From Nostoc piscinale CENA21 (GTDB lineage: Bacteria > Cyanobacteriota > Cyanobacteriia > Cyanobacteriales > Nostocaceae): a stretch of 64,000 nucleotides of DNA. Below the pieces are notes generated by a model. That model searched no databases. It worked only from the letters and a program-made list of their open reading frames with translations, and had not been told where the DNA came from. The stretch covers positions 5,611,690-5,675,689 of the forward strand of contig NZ_CP012036.1 in NCBI RefSeq assembly GCF_001298445.1. Reading direction: 5' to 3'. A program made the translations under genes and the position numbers. Positions 19,456 through 29,181 of the stretch are shown here, one piece after another. Positions within the stretch are counted from its first letter, which is position 1; each line of letters opens with the position of its first letter.

Positions 19456-19680
19456 TTAATTAGCGATTTCTTGTTTAATGTCCTCCCAAGCAATCAGACT
19501 ATTATTTTCAACATCACTCTTGGCAGCATAATAGGCTCTTAAATCATTTTCATCTTCCTCATCATCAATTTTTTGCAGCAGAGCGTAAATCTCATCTAAA
19601 GTACTATCATAAGCTTGATGCAAAAGTACATTGATTGCTTTGATTAATTGTTCCCACTCTTGTTCAGTTTTCATTTTCAT
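19456..19680 (-). CDS. Small acidic protein, possibly antitoxin-like
   Basis: 74 residues, rich in Asp/Glu (KIDDEEDENDL). The C-terminal SLIAWEDIKQEI resembles the tail of RelB/ParD-like antitoxins and of stand-alone cyanobacterial homologues, but no toxin gene is adjacent. Upstream of its start on the coding strand is plain A+T-rich DNA; downstream lies a GTCCATCCGCGTCCATC-type repeat near 19403-19434. Function unknown; the antitoxin idea is weak. Confidence 0.6.
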   Translation of the reverse strand: MKMKTEQEWEQLIKAINVLLHQAYDSTLDEIYALLQKIDDEEDENDLRAYYAAKSDVENNSLIAWEDIKQEIAN

Positions 19681-19845
19681 ACTTAGTTGCTCACAAAAAT
19701 AATGCTAACTTAATTTTGTTGTTAGCGACCTATCAGACCTTATATTAAATAAATAACATTACAACTCAATTATTGCAGCGTCTAGAGGAGCGGAGAAATT
19801 AATTCTCAGCCTACCTCCGCGCTACTTTGCGTTAATAATAAGACT

Positions 19846-21186
19846 ATGGCAACTACCAATTTAGAAACCCTCACTGCTGCTTTTTCAGATATTGAAACCA
19901 TCACCGACCCCAACCAAGTAGCCAAATTATCCCAGGATTACCACACCTTTAGCCCTGTGCTTGTACCCAAATTAGCAGGCAAAGTCGGCGATATTGTTGT
20001 CCGTCCTGCCAACGAAGAAGAAGTAATTAAAGTAGCTTCGATATGTGCAGAATTACGCATACCTGTAACTGTGCGTGGTGCGGGAACTGGGAACTACGGG
20101 CAATGTGTACCGATGCACGGTGGCGTAATTTTAGACATGACCAAAATGCAGGAAATTCTCTGGATAAACCCAGGGGTAGCGCGAGTCCAAGCTGGGGTGA
20201 AATTGACAGCTTTAGATAAACAAGCAAAGGGAATTGGCTGGGAAATGCGAATGGCACCTTCAACCTACCGCACAGCCACTATTGGGGGTTTTGTTGCTGG
20301 TGGAAGTGGTGGTATTGGTTCGATACAGTATGGGTTACTGGGCGATCGCGGCAATCTTTTGGCATTGCGCGTGGTAACTTTAGAAGAGGAACCCCGTGTT
20401 ATAGAACTGCGTGGTGACGATGTGCAGAAAGTCAACCATGCTTGGGGAATTAACGGCATTATCACCGAAGTCGAAATTCCTTTAGGGACTGCTTATCCTT
20501 GGGCGGAAGTTATTGTCACCTTTAACGACTTCATGACAGCCGCTAAGTTTGGTCAGGCATTAGGTAACGCCGATGGGATGATTAAAAAATTAATCTCTAT
20601 CTTCGCCTCACCCATACCAGAATACTTTAGCGCCTTGCACCAATATATTCCTGATGCTACTCATGCAGCCTTATTAATGATTGCAGAACCCAGCTTAGAA
20701 CTATTACCGGGTTTAGTACAGCAATACAACGGTCAAATTACCTATCAAAAGCCAGCCCAGGAAGCAGGTAAAGGCCTCAATTTAGCTGAATTTACCTGGA
20801 ACCACACCACCTTACACGCCCGCAGTGTCGATACTTCTATTACCTACTTGCAATCTATCTTCCCCGCCGACAAAGGTTTAGAACTAGTAGAAGAGCTTTA
20901 TCATTATTTCGGTGATGAAGTGATGATGCACTTAGAATTTATTCGTGTCAAAGGCCGAGTCATACCTGCGGCTTTACAACTTGTACGTTACACCACCGAA
21001 GCACGCCTGAATGAAATTATTCACTACCACGAAGCGAAAGGTGTGTTTATTGCCAATCCTCATACCTATATTATTGAAGACGGTGGCAGAAAAGTAATTG
21101 ACCCTGAGCAGTTGAAATTTAAAGAAATGGTTGACCCTTATGGGTTAATGAATCCTGGTAAGAGTAAAGTGCTGAGTGCTGAGTAA
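19846..21186 (+). CDS. FAD-binding oxidoreductase, GlcD-like
   Basis: 446 residues of the FAD_binding_4 (PCMH) family. The FAD-binding half has RPANEEEV, VTVRGAGTGNYGQC, and ATIGGFVAGGSGGIGSI, and the C-terminal cap ends PYGLMNPGKSK as in GlcD and D-lactate dehydrogenases. With the GlcE-like and GlcF-like genes downstream it fits a three-subunit glycolate dehydrogenase that oxidises photorespiratory glycolate to glyoxylate. It is shorter than E. coli GlcD (499), so another 2-hydroxy acid substrate is possible. Confidence 0.82.
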   Translation: MATTNLETLTAAFSDIETITDPNQVAKLSQDYHTFSPVLVPKLAGKVGDIVVRPANEEEVIKVASICAELRIPVTVRGAGTGNYGQCVPMHGGVILDMTKMQEILWINPGVARVQAGVKLTALDKQAKGIGWEMRMAPSTYRTATIGGFVAGGSGGIGSIQYGLLGDRGNLLALRVVTLEEEPRVIELRGDDVQKVNHAWGINGIITEVEIPLGTAYPWAEVIVTFNDFMTAAKFGQALGNADGMIKKLISIFASPIPEYFSALHQYIPDATHAALLMIAEPSLELLPGLVQQYNGQITYQKPAQEAGKGLNLAEFTWNHTTLHARSVDTSITYLQSIFPADKGLELVEELYHYFGDEVMMHLEFIRVKGRVIPAALQLVRYTTEARLNEIIHYHEAKGVFIANPHTYIIEDGGRKVIDPEQLKFKEMVDPYGLMNPGKSKVLSAE

Positions 21187-21338
21187 ATTTTCTTTCGCTG
21201 CCTCAACCGTATAGCGATAAGTAAAAAGGCAAAAGTAAAAAGGCAAAAATGAACAATACTTTTGACTTTTAGTTTTTTACTTTTGACTTCTCTGGTCTTG
21301 CCATAACGATAATTTTTAACACTGAGCTACTTAAACTA

Positions 21339-22607
21339 ATGAAAGGTATTGCATCTATTATTGGCGAAGAAAATATTGTTTTTTGGGAAAATCTCGCAGC
21401 CAGTCAACAAAAATCTATTCAACAGGCGACATCTGCTGTAAATTCCCCTTGTATTGTCTATCCCCACACTCAAACACAACTATCTCAAGTTATGACCATC
21501 GCCTATCAAAATCAGTGGCGAGTCCTGCCTTGTGGGAGTGGTAGTAAACTGAACTGGGGTGATTTAGCCAAAGGCATTGATATTGTCGTCAGTACAGAAC
21601 GAATTAACCAACTCATCGAACATGCGGTTGGTGATTTGACTGTCACTGTAGAAGCGGGGATGAAATTCGCCCAACTCCAAGGAATTTTGGCAAAATCACG
21701 CCAATTTCTTGCCCTTGACCCCACAGCCCCAGAAACAGCAACTATTGGTGGTATTGTGGCTACTGGTGATACAGGTTCTCTGCGACAACGTTATGGTAGT
21801 GTCCGCGACCAGTTACTCGGTATTACCTTTGTACGTGCGGATGGGCAAATTGCCAAAGCTGGTGGACGAGTTGTTAAAAACGTTGCTGGCTACGACTTGA
21901 TGAAGTTGTTTACTGGGTCTTACGGTACATTAGGAATTATTAGTCAAGTCACTTTTCGCGTGTATCCGATGCAAGAAGTAGCGGGTACTGTGGTGTTAAC
22001 TGGTACAGCAGAGGCTATATCTCAAGCCGCTTCTACATTGCGAGGTTCGGCGTTAACGCCAACCCAAGCTGATTTACTATCTGCACAACTTGTATCTGAC
22101 TTAGGTTTAGGTACAGGATTAGGATTAATTGCTCGTTTCCAAAGTATTAGTGAAAGTGTCAAAGAACAATCAAACCGCCTTTTGGAAGTTGGGACAAAAT
22201 TGGGGTTAAATGGTGCATTATACGCCGATGGCGATGATACCGATATATGGCAGAGATTGCAAAATCAAATCAAATCTCCGCACACAGATTCGGCAATTAC
22301 CTGCAAAATAGGAGTGTTACCAAGTGCGGCTGTGGAGATTTTAAATCAAGTAAAAATTGGTTTAATTCATATTAGTAGTGGTTTGGGTTGGCTACAATTA
22401 GAGGAGCAGAATCAAGTTTTAGAATTGCGCGATCGCACTCAAAATCATCAAGGCTTCTTAACTATTTTAACCGCACCTACAACAGTCAAACAAAATATTG
22501 ATGTTTGGGGATACACAGGTAATGCTTTGCCCTTAATGCGCGGCATTAAAGCACAGTTTGATAGCCAAAATATTTTAAGTCCTGGTCGTTTTGTAGGTGG
22601 AATTTAA
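21339..22607 (+). CDS. glcE: FAD-binding subunit, GlcE-like
   Basis: 422 residues. FAD-binding segments LPCGSGSKLNWGD, VEAGMKFAQLQGIL, and ATIGGIVATGDTGSLRQRYG, then VKNVAGYDLMKLFTGSYGTLG, a stretch characteristic of GlcE, and a C-terminal NILSPGRFVGG. Second gene of the GlcD-GlcE-GlcF set, all on the plus strand; a 150-base spacer separates it from the first. Probably a flavin subunit passing electrons to the iron-sulfur subunit. Confidence 0.85.
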   Translation: MKGIASIIGEENIVFWENLAASQQKSIQQATSAVNSPCIVYPHTQTQLSQVMTIAYQNQWRVLPCGSGSKLNWGDLAKGIDIVVSTERINQLIEHAVGDLTVTVEAGMKFAQLQGILAKSRQFLALDPTAPETATIGGIVATGDTGSLRQRYGSVRDQLLGITFVRADGQIAKAGGRVVKNVAGYDLMKLFTGSYGTLGIISQVTFRVYPMQEVAGTVVLTGTAEAISQAASTLRGSALTPTQADLLSAQLVSDLGLGTGLGLIARFQSISESVKEQSNRLLEVGTKLGLNGALYADGDDTDIWQRLQNQIKSPHTDSAITCKIGVLPSAAVEILNQVKIGLIHISSGLGWLQLEEQNQVLELRDRTQNHQGFLTILTAPTTVKQNIDVWGYTGNALPLMRGIKAQFDSQNILSPGRFVGGI

Positions 22608-22709
22608 CTCACTACCACCAAAAAAGTACATATACAACTTATTTCATAGCCAAACGCGAAAGAGAGTATATTTACTCGGCACTCAGCACTTTCAACTCAG
22701 AGAGGAAAT

Positions 22710-24065
22710 ATGCAAGTTTCAGAAAACTCTGTTAACAATACAGCTAGTATTAAAAATTTACCAGGCTTTGATAGTAATCATCCACCTGACCCAAAATTAA
22801 TCGATACTTGTGTACATTGTGGATTTTGCCTGTCAACCTGTCCTAGTTATCGCGTCATTGGCAAAGAGATGGACTCGCCTAGAGGACGTATCTATCTCAT
22901 GGATGCAATTAATGAAGGTGATATTGCCTTAAATACAGCCACAGTCGAACATTTTGATAGTTGTTTAGGGTGTCTTGCTTGTGTGTCAACTTGTCCTTCT
23001 GGCGTACAATATGACAAATTAATTTCCGCCACCCGCCACCAAGTTGAACGTAATTATTCCCGCAGTTTACCAGATAAACTTATCCGTCAATTGATATTTG
23101 CATTATTTCCCAACCCAGACATTTTACGCATTTTACTTGTGCCATTATTTGTTTATCAAAAGTTGGGAATTTCTAAATTATTACAAGCAACTGGTATTCT
23201 CCAGAAAATCTCGCCACGCTTGGCAGCAATGGAATCGATTTTGCCACAAATTACTGCCAAATCTTTTCAAGATAATTTACCAGATATTATTCCCGCCAAA
23301 GGCACAAAACGCTATCGAGTCGGCATGATTTTGGGATGTGTGCAACGGTTGTTTTTCTCACCTGTAAATGAAGCGACTGTGCGAGTATTAACAGCTAACG
23401 GTTGTGAAGTCGTAATTCCCAAATCTCAAGGTTGTTGTGCTGCACTTCCTGAACACCAAGGACAAACCGAACAAGCCAAAGCTTTAGCCAGACAAATGAT
23501 TGATAGTTTTGCTGATACTGATGTCGATTTCGTCATTATCAACGCAGCCGGTTGTGGACATACTTTAAAAGAATACGGTCACATTTTAGCTGATGATCCA
23601 GAGTATCGTGAAAAGGCTGAGGATTTTGCAGCTAAAGTCAAAGACGCACAAGAATTTTTAGCTACTGTTGGCTTGACAGCTAAACTATCACCACTCACAG
23701 ATAAACCTTTAACTTTGGTTTATCAAGATGCTTGTCATTTATTACATGGACAAAAAATTAGTTTGCAACCGCGTCAATTATTACGTCAAATTCCTGGCGT
23801 GACTTTACGAGAACCTTTAGATGCAGCTTTGTGTTGTGGTAGTGCTGGGGTTTATAACCTATTGCAACCAGAAATTGCAGAAGAGTTAGGTAAGCAAAAG
23901 GTACAAAATTTATTAAATACTGGTGCTAATTTAATTGCTTCTCCTAATCCTGGTTGTACTTTACAAATTACCAAGCATTTAGAATTGCAAGGTAAAAATA
24001 TTGCGGTGATGCACCCAATGGAATTGTTAGATTATGCCATTCAAGGTGTGAAATTAAAGTTGTAA
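22710..24065 (+). CDS. glcF: Iron-sulfur subunit, GlcF-like
   Basis: 451 residues. Two [4Fe-4S] motifs near the N-terminus (CVHCGFCLSTCP and CLGCLACVSTCP), then two CCG domains (CCAALPEHQGQ and CCGSAGVYNLLQP) typical of GlcF and heterodisulfide reductase-type electron carriers. It would take electrons from the flavin subunits to the membrane quinone pool. ATG preceded by GAGAGGAAAT; the spacer before it holds TCAGCACT-type repeats (22677-22700). All cysteines are intact. Confidence 0.9.
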   Translation: MQVSENSVNNTASIKNLPGFDSNHPPDPKLIDTCVHCGFCLSTCPSYRVIGKEMDSPRGRIYLMDAINEGDIALNTATVEHFDSCLGCLACVSTCPSGVQYDKLISATRHQVERNYSRSLPDKLIRQLIFALFPNPDILRILLVPLFVYQKLGISKLLQATGILQKISPRLAAMESILPQITAKSFQDNLPDIIPAKGTKRYRVGMILGCVQRLFFSPVNEATVRVLTANGCEVVIPKSQGCCAALPEHQGQTEQAKALARQMIDSFADTDVDFVIINAAGCGHTLKEYGHILADDPEYREKAEDFAAKVKDAQEFLATVGLTAKLSPLTDKPLTLVYQDACHLLHGQKISLQPRQLLRQIPGVTLREPLDAALCCGSAGVYNLLQPEIAEELGKQKVQNLLNTGANLIASPNPGCTLQITKHLELQGKNIAVMHPMELLDYAIQGVKLKL

Positions 24066-24096
24066 TATTGTTTCATCAAATCAATGTTAAGTAGTG

Positions 24097-24197
24097 GACT
24101 GACACGACTAAAATGATGCAGTAGAGTTTTGCTAAAATTAACCGCAGATAAACGCAGATGGAATTTCGGTTACTGTACAAATTTAGTTGTGTCAGTC
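24097..24197. mobile_element. MITE-like element, family A
   Basis: A 101-base unit bounded by near-perfect inverted repeats: GACTGACACGACTAAA at the left and, read inverted from the right, GACTGACACAACTAAA. The interior contains TTAACCGCAGATAAACGCAG. It encodes nothing. A related unit in the opposite orientation is at 40175-40286. Confidence 0.75.
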
Positions 24198-24352
24198 TTT
24201 ATCATTTAGTAAGTCTTATTGAGAATCCGGAATCGGCAGGGATAAAATAAAACTAAGGCGTTATTTATAACAACCTATTTATTTGGGAATTATAAGCTAG
24301 ATAAAATTTGTTGAAGGTGACAGTCCTTCTGCAATTCGCACGGAGACTGAAA

Positions 24353-26769
24353 ATGCAGTCAAATACGATAAAGCCGCAATTCCTTGTCAAGCTTGACCGC
24401 CCATTTATCTTAGCAGCCCTGATTATTCCTCTGATTCACATTGGGTTGGGATACGTAGGTTTATCCATGACCTTTGTTGGTGGTGCATCGGCTTTTTGGC
24501 CTTCCTTGGGTGTGTTTGTTGCAGCAATGTTGCTGATAGGTTATCGGGTTTGGCCTATCTTATTTGTCAGTGATTTTATTGTTAGTTATATTATTTATTT
24601 TAAAAGTAATTTACTAATTAGTAGTATTATTCCTGCCGTTAATTTAATTACGCCTTTTATTGCGACTTTTTTTAATTCAGCGATTTATTAAGCGACGCTA
24701 TTTTTTTAGAGCGATCGCAAGATGTTTTTAAGTTTATCATTTTAACTATACCCAGCCCCATCATTAGTTCTGTTCTGGCTGCACTAACGCTTTGTGTTAG
24801 CGGAATTGCACCTTGGCCAGTATTTGGTAATGTTTTTCGTACTTGGCTAACATCAGACAGCGCAGGTATTTTAATTGTCACACCTTTACTGTTGGCATGG
24901 TTGCAACAGTCGTCATCACCCAGAAAATTTCATCGCCAACAAATTATCGAATTAGTATTTGTCTTACTGTTAATGATAGCGGTGGTTCGAGTTGCGTTTT
25001 CTGGGGGATATCCCATTGAATATATGATTATCCCGCCACTGATTTGGATAGCATATCGGTTTGACGCGCGGATCTCGACTGTAGCTGTACTCATTGTCTG
25101 TGCGATCGCAGTTTTTGGTACTGTTAACGGCTTTGGTTCCTTTGCTAAACAACAATCACCCAATGAATCACTGATTCTACTGCAATCATTCATTTGTGTG
25201 ATTGCTACCACTACTTTTATCATCTCTGCGGTAACTCATGAAAACCAAAAATCAGCTACAATTCTCCGCCAAGCCAATGATGAACTAGAAAAGCGTGTAG
25301 CCGAACGCACGGCGGAACTCCAAGAAGCTAAAAATGCTGCGGAAATTGCCAATCAGGCTAAAAGCGAATTTCTCGCCAATATGAGTCATGAATTACGCAC
25401 ACCCTTAAATGGCATCCTCGGTTACACTCAAATCTTACAACGCACTGAAACCTTAACCGAAAAAGGATACAAAGGTATTGAAATTATTCATCAATGCGGC
25501 TTTCACCTCTTAACTTTAATTAATGATGTCCTGGATTTATCGAAAATTGAAGCCCGCAAAATGGAGTTACATCCCATTGATTTTCATTTCCCATCATTTC
25601 TAGAAGGAGTTGTAGAAATCTGCCGCATTAAAGCTGATCAAAAAGTCATTGCTTTTAATTATCAGTCAGATCCTCAAATTCCCATTGGTATTCAAGCTGA
25701 TGAAAAAAGACTGCGGCAAGTATTAATTAATCTTTTAGGCAATGCCATCAAATTTACAGATAAAGGTGGAGTAACATTAAAAGTAAATGTCATTAATAAA
25801 GTAGAACAACAAGAAATAACTAACTACAAAATTCGCTTTCAAGTTGAAGACACAGGTGTAGGAATGACTGCAACACAATTGCAAAAAATCTTCCTACCCT
25901 TTGAACAAGTAGGAGAAATTAAAAAACAGGCTGAAGGTACTGGATTAGGATTAGCAATTAGTCAAAAAATTGTTACTTTGATGGGTAGTGGTTTACAAGT
26001 TGATAGTCAATTAGGGCAAGGTAGTACTTTCTGGTTTGAAGTGGAAATACCCGAAGCCAAACAATGGGCTACAAGTTCGAGAGTGATGCAACAAGGCACT
26101 ATTACAGGCTACCAAGGCGAAAAACGCACCATTTTACTAGTAGATGATAAGTGGCAAAATCGCTCGGTAATTCTCAATTTACTCGAACCCATTGGATTTG
26201 TATTAATCGAAGCGAGTAATGGACAAGAGGGAATTGATCAAGCTGTGACAGCTTTACCAGATTTGATTATCACTGATTTAATGATGCCTGTGATGGATGG
26301 CTTTGAATTTATCCGACAGATTAAACAATCGCCTCAATTACAAAATATTGCCATCATTGCTTCTTCGGCCAGTGTATTTGACAATGATCAAAATCAGAGT
26401 TTAGATGTTGGTGCAAATGCCTTCTTATCGAAGCCGATTGTCGCTGAAGTTTTACTAGAACTTTTGCGGGTACATCTGAATTTAACTTGGATTTATGCAC
26501 CAAGTTCGCCAATTAACGCTAAAAACCTAATTCATGATCAATCTGATGTTAATGATCTGACTTTACCTGCTATTGATTTCTTGACTTACTTGTTAGAGTT
26601 AGCCAAAGAAGGTAATGTCGATGCTGTTTTGCAAGCAACCAATAATTTAAAAACAAATGACCTTATTTATGGGAATTTCGCCCAACAAGTAACTCAATTA
26701 GCGGAAAATTTTCAAATGAAGAAACTCAAAGAGTTATTAACGCAATGGATAAATCAAAAAAATAACTAA
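24353..26769 (+). pseudogene. MASE1-domain hybrid histidine kinase, two frameshifts
   Basis: ATG at 24353 has GGAG seven bases upstream. The N-terminal MASE1 membrane domain is broken twice: at the T7 run 24667-24673 and again at the T7 run 24701-24707. Removing one T from each restores a continuous domain (FIATFLIQRFIKRRYFLERS, then SGIAPWPVFG and LLLAWLQQ). A coiled coil (AERTAELQEAKN), HisKA with NMSHELRTPLNGILGY, HATPase (NLLGNAIKFTD, GTGLGLAIS) and a receiver (TDLMMPVMDGFEF) follow undamaged. About 805 residues when repaired. Membrane-bound sensor kinase, signal unknown. Both lesions are single extra bases in homopolymers, so the gene is probably whole in the organism. Confidence 0.82.
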
Positions 26770-27009
26770 ATATTTGCAATAGTAAGCTGATTTAATTTTT
26801 AAGACAAATATAATATACATGAAGAATATTGCTTTTTACTTCTCTCATTTGTTCAGTTTTTCAGTAATTAATTCAGCTATTTCATAATTGATGTTTTATA
26901 CTATAGCAATCCTAAATAGTTTACAAACATCTCTTTCAGTCGGTTTTTTATTATCTCAAATAGGATTAGTATCTAGCATTAATGCCTGCCCAAAAACATA
27001 TTTTAAACA

Positions 27010-28266
27010 ATGCCAAACTCAGAATTTATTTTAATTGTTGATGATAATCCAACTAATTTGTCAGTATTATCACAAGCCCTAAAAAGTTCAGGTTTTGCGG
27101 TTAGAGTAGCCGAAGATGGAGAAAGTGCGATTGAATTAGTGCAGCATAAACCACCTGCATTGATTTTATTAGATGTGCAGATGCCAGGAATTGATGGATT
27201 TGAAACTTGTCAAAAACTCAAAGCTGATCCGTTAACGCAAAATATCCCAATTATATTTATGACAGCCTTGGCGGATACGGAAAATAAGGTAAAAGGATTT
27301 TCTTTAGGTGCAGTTGATTATATTCCTAAACCTTTTGAACAAGCAGAAGTAATTGCGAGAGTGCGAATGCACTTGCAACTCAAGCAATTGACAGATCATC
27401 TGGAACAACGTGTGATAGAGAGAACCGCAGCACTTAAACAAGCACAAGTACAACTGGTACAGCAAGAAAAACTATCTATGCTTGGCCAGTTGGTAGCAGG
27501 TGTAGCCCATGAAATGAATAATCCTATTAGCTGCATTGTTAGTAATTTACCTCCCGCTCAAGAATATGTTGCTGAACTGGCGAAAATTCTGCAATTATGT
27601 CAGCTAAATTATGAGCAATTACCAGCAGTAATTCAAAATGTGATCGCAAATACAGATTTAGAATTTCTCTTAGAAGATTTGCCAAAACTCCTCAATTCTA
27701 TGCAGATTAGCACGGCAAGAATTCAAGATATTTCCGTATCGCTAAGAAATTTTGCTCGCGCTGATACAGCAACAAAGGTTAAGTTTGATGTCCATCAAGG
27801 AATTGAGAGTACATTATTAATTCTGCACCATCGTCTGAAAAGTGTTGGGGCGCGGCCGGAAATTCAAATTATCAGACAGTATGAAACTGTACCAAAGATT
27901 GAGTGTTATCCAGGGCAACTCAATCAAGTATTTATGAATATTTTAGCTAATGCTATTGATGCTTTAGAAGATGTTTGGCAAGAAAAAAAGCAAGTCGATA
28001 ATTCTTTAGCAATTAAAATCTGTACAGAAAAATCTAGTCCGGAATCTATCAATATTCGGATTTTTGATAATGGTATTGGGATGACAGACGAAGTGAAACA
28101 ACATATATTTGATAGTTTATTTACCACAAAAGCTGTTGGTAAAGGTACAGGTTTAGGACTAGCGATCGCTCACCAAATTATAGTCGAAAAACATGGTGGA
28201 GCAATTGAAGTTAATTCTACTCCAAATCAAGGTACAGAATTTATCATCATCTTGCCTGTGCAATAA
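27010..28266 (+). CDS. Response regulator-histidine kinase hybrid (receiver first)
   Basis: 418 residues. N-terminal receiver with LIVDDN, phosphoacceptor Asp55 (LLDVQMPGIDGFE) and Lys107 (PKPF), then a short coiled coil, H-box with His167 (GVAHEMNNPISCIVSN), and a HATPase with NAIDAL and GTGLGLAIAHQI. Kinases of this shape receive phosphate from another kinase before acting; the hybrid kinase 240 bases upstream on the same strand is an obvious candidate partner. No output domain and no membrane segment. Confidence 0.9.
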   Translation: MPNSEFILIVDDNPTNLSVLSQALKSSGFAVRVAEDGESAIELVQHKPPALILLDVQMPGIDGFETCQKLKADPLTQNIPIIFMTALADTENKVKGFSLGAVDYIPKPFEQAEVIARVRMHLQLKQLTDHLEQRVIERTAALKQAQVQLVQQEKLSMLGQLVAGVAHEMNNPISCIVSNLPPAQEYVAELAKILQLCQLNYEQLPAVIQNVIANTDLEFLLEDLPKLLNSMQISTARIQDISVSLRNFARADTATKVKFDVHQGIESTLLILHHRLKSVGARPEIQIIRQYETVPKIECYPGQLNQVFMNILANAIDALEDVWQEKKQVDNSLAIKICTEKSSPESINIRIFDNGIGMTDEVKQHIFDSLFTTKAVGKGTGLGLAIAHQIIVEKHGGAIEVNSTPNQGTEFIIILPVQ

Positions 28267-28568
28267 AAATTATGAGATGTTGTTTACCAAGATACATAGG
28301 CTATAGATTAAACTAATTTAGCACAATCAAAATATTTTATCGCCCAAGACAAATACTCTGTTTTATGTCTTTTTTTTCAGTATTTTATGTCTTTTAAATT
28401 TATATTTTTGCTTGTAAATCCTTAGCTGAAATCCCAAAAAAATTATATCTTATTAGCTATACCAATCCTTGAAAATCAAGCATAAAAGAAAAACTCGAAA
28501 TGATTGATTTGTATAGACAACATCCAGCAAACAAGACTTAATTTATCCAAAATCAGGAGTTTCATAAC
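28267..28568. other. 302-base spacer
   Basis: No gene. Holds a direct repeat of TTTTATGTCTTTT (near 28359 and 28382) and the A+T-rich upstream region of the small secreted protein gene. Confidence 0.45.
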
Positions 28569-29042
28569 ATGATTTTAAATTCTCGCTCTGCTGGAATTTT
28601 TTGGCAAGCAGGTCTATTTTTTGCGGGATTAATTAGCTGCTTAACCTGCATATCTAACCCAGCATCAGCACAAACCGCAATAGAAAGTCCCATCAGCGAT
28701 TTTTCCTCTGGCGACCCCGGTTCCTTTGCTGGTGCAGTAGTATTTGTTACCCCTGGTGCCTATTTATCTACTGCTGCTGCTCAAATAAATCCACCTATAG
28801 GGACATTTTTTAGAGGAATCAACGGTAGTTTCACAGTTACAGGTGTGTCATATATAGATCCAATCACTCATATTTCCACACCAAGCGTTACACTCCACAC
28901 AGGAGGATTATTTGCATTACCTTATACAACACCAGAAGGTTCGATTCGAGGAGCCATAGTCGAAAGACTCAGAAGCAATATCACACTAGATGAATTTGCA
29001 GCAATTGTCAGGGCGGCTGTAGGTAATGATGGTTTAGATTAG
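28569..29042 (+). CDS. Small secreted protein of unknown function
   Basis: 157 residues. A clear Sec signal peptide (hydrophobic residues about 13-30, cleavage near ASA-Q at 35), so exported. The mature part is Gly/Thr/Ser-rich with no known domain: SDFSSGDPGSFAGAVVFVTP and a C-terminal LRSNITLDEFAAIVRAAVGN. ATG is preceded by AGGAG. Single gene between a kinase and a converging asnB, with a hairpin after it. Confidence 0.7.
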   Translation: MILNSRSAGIFWQAGLFFAGLISCLTCISNPASAQTAIESPISDFSSGDPGSFAGAVVFVTPGAYLSTAAAQINPPIGTFFRGINGSFTVTGVSYIDPITHISTPSVTLHTGGLFALPYTTPEGSIRGAIVERLRSNITLDEFAAIVRAAVGNDGLD

Positions 29043-29147
29043 TACAAAAAGGCTGAAGTATGAAATGAAGAAGCCTTGATGGTGAACTTTTCAGCGATTT
29101 ATCATGGGTGTTTTATTTCCGCCAACCTGTACTAGTATGAAATTGTG

Positions 29148-29177
29148 GAGGCGTACAGTTAACTAGCTGTACGCCTC
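29148..29177. terminator. Bidirectional hairpin terminator between converging genes
   Basis: Perfect 11-base arms GAGGCGTACAG (29148-29158) and CTGTACGCCTC (29167-29177) with an eight-base loop, five bases from the asnB stop and about 100 after the secreted protein gene. T-rich sequence follows on the plus strand only weakly. Confidence 0.75.
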
Positions 29178-29181
29178 TAGT

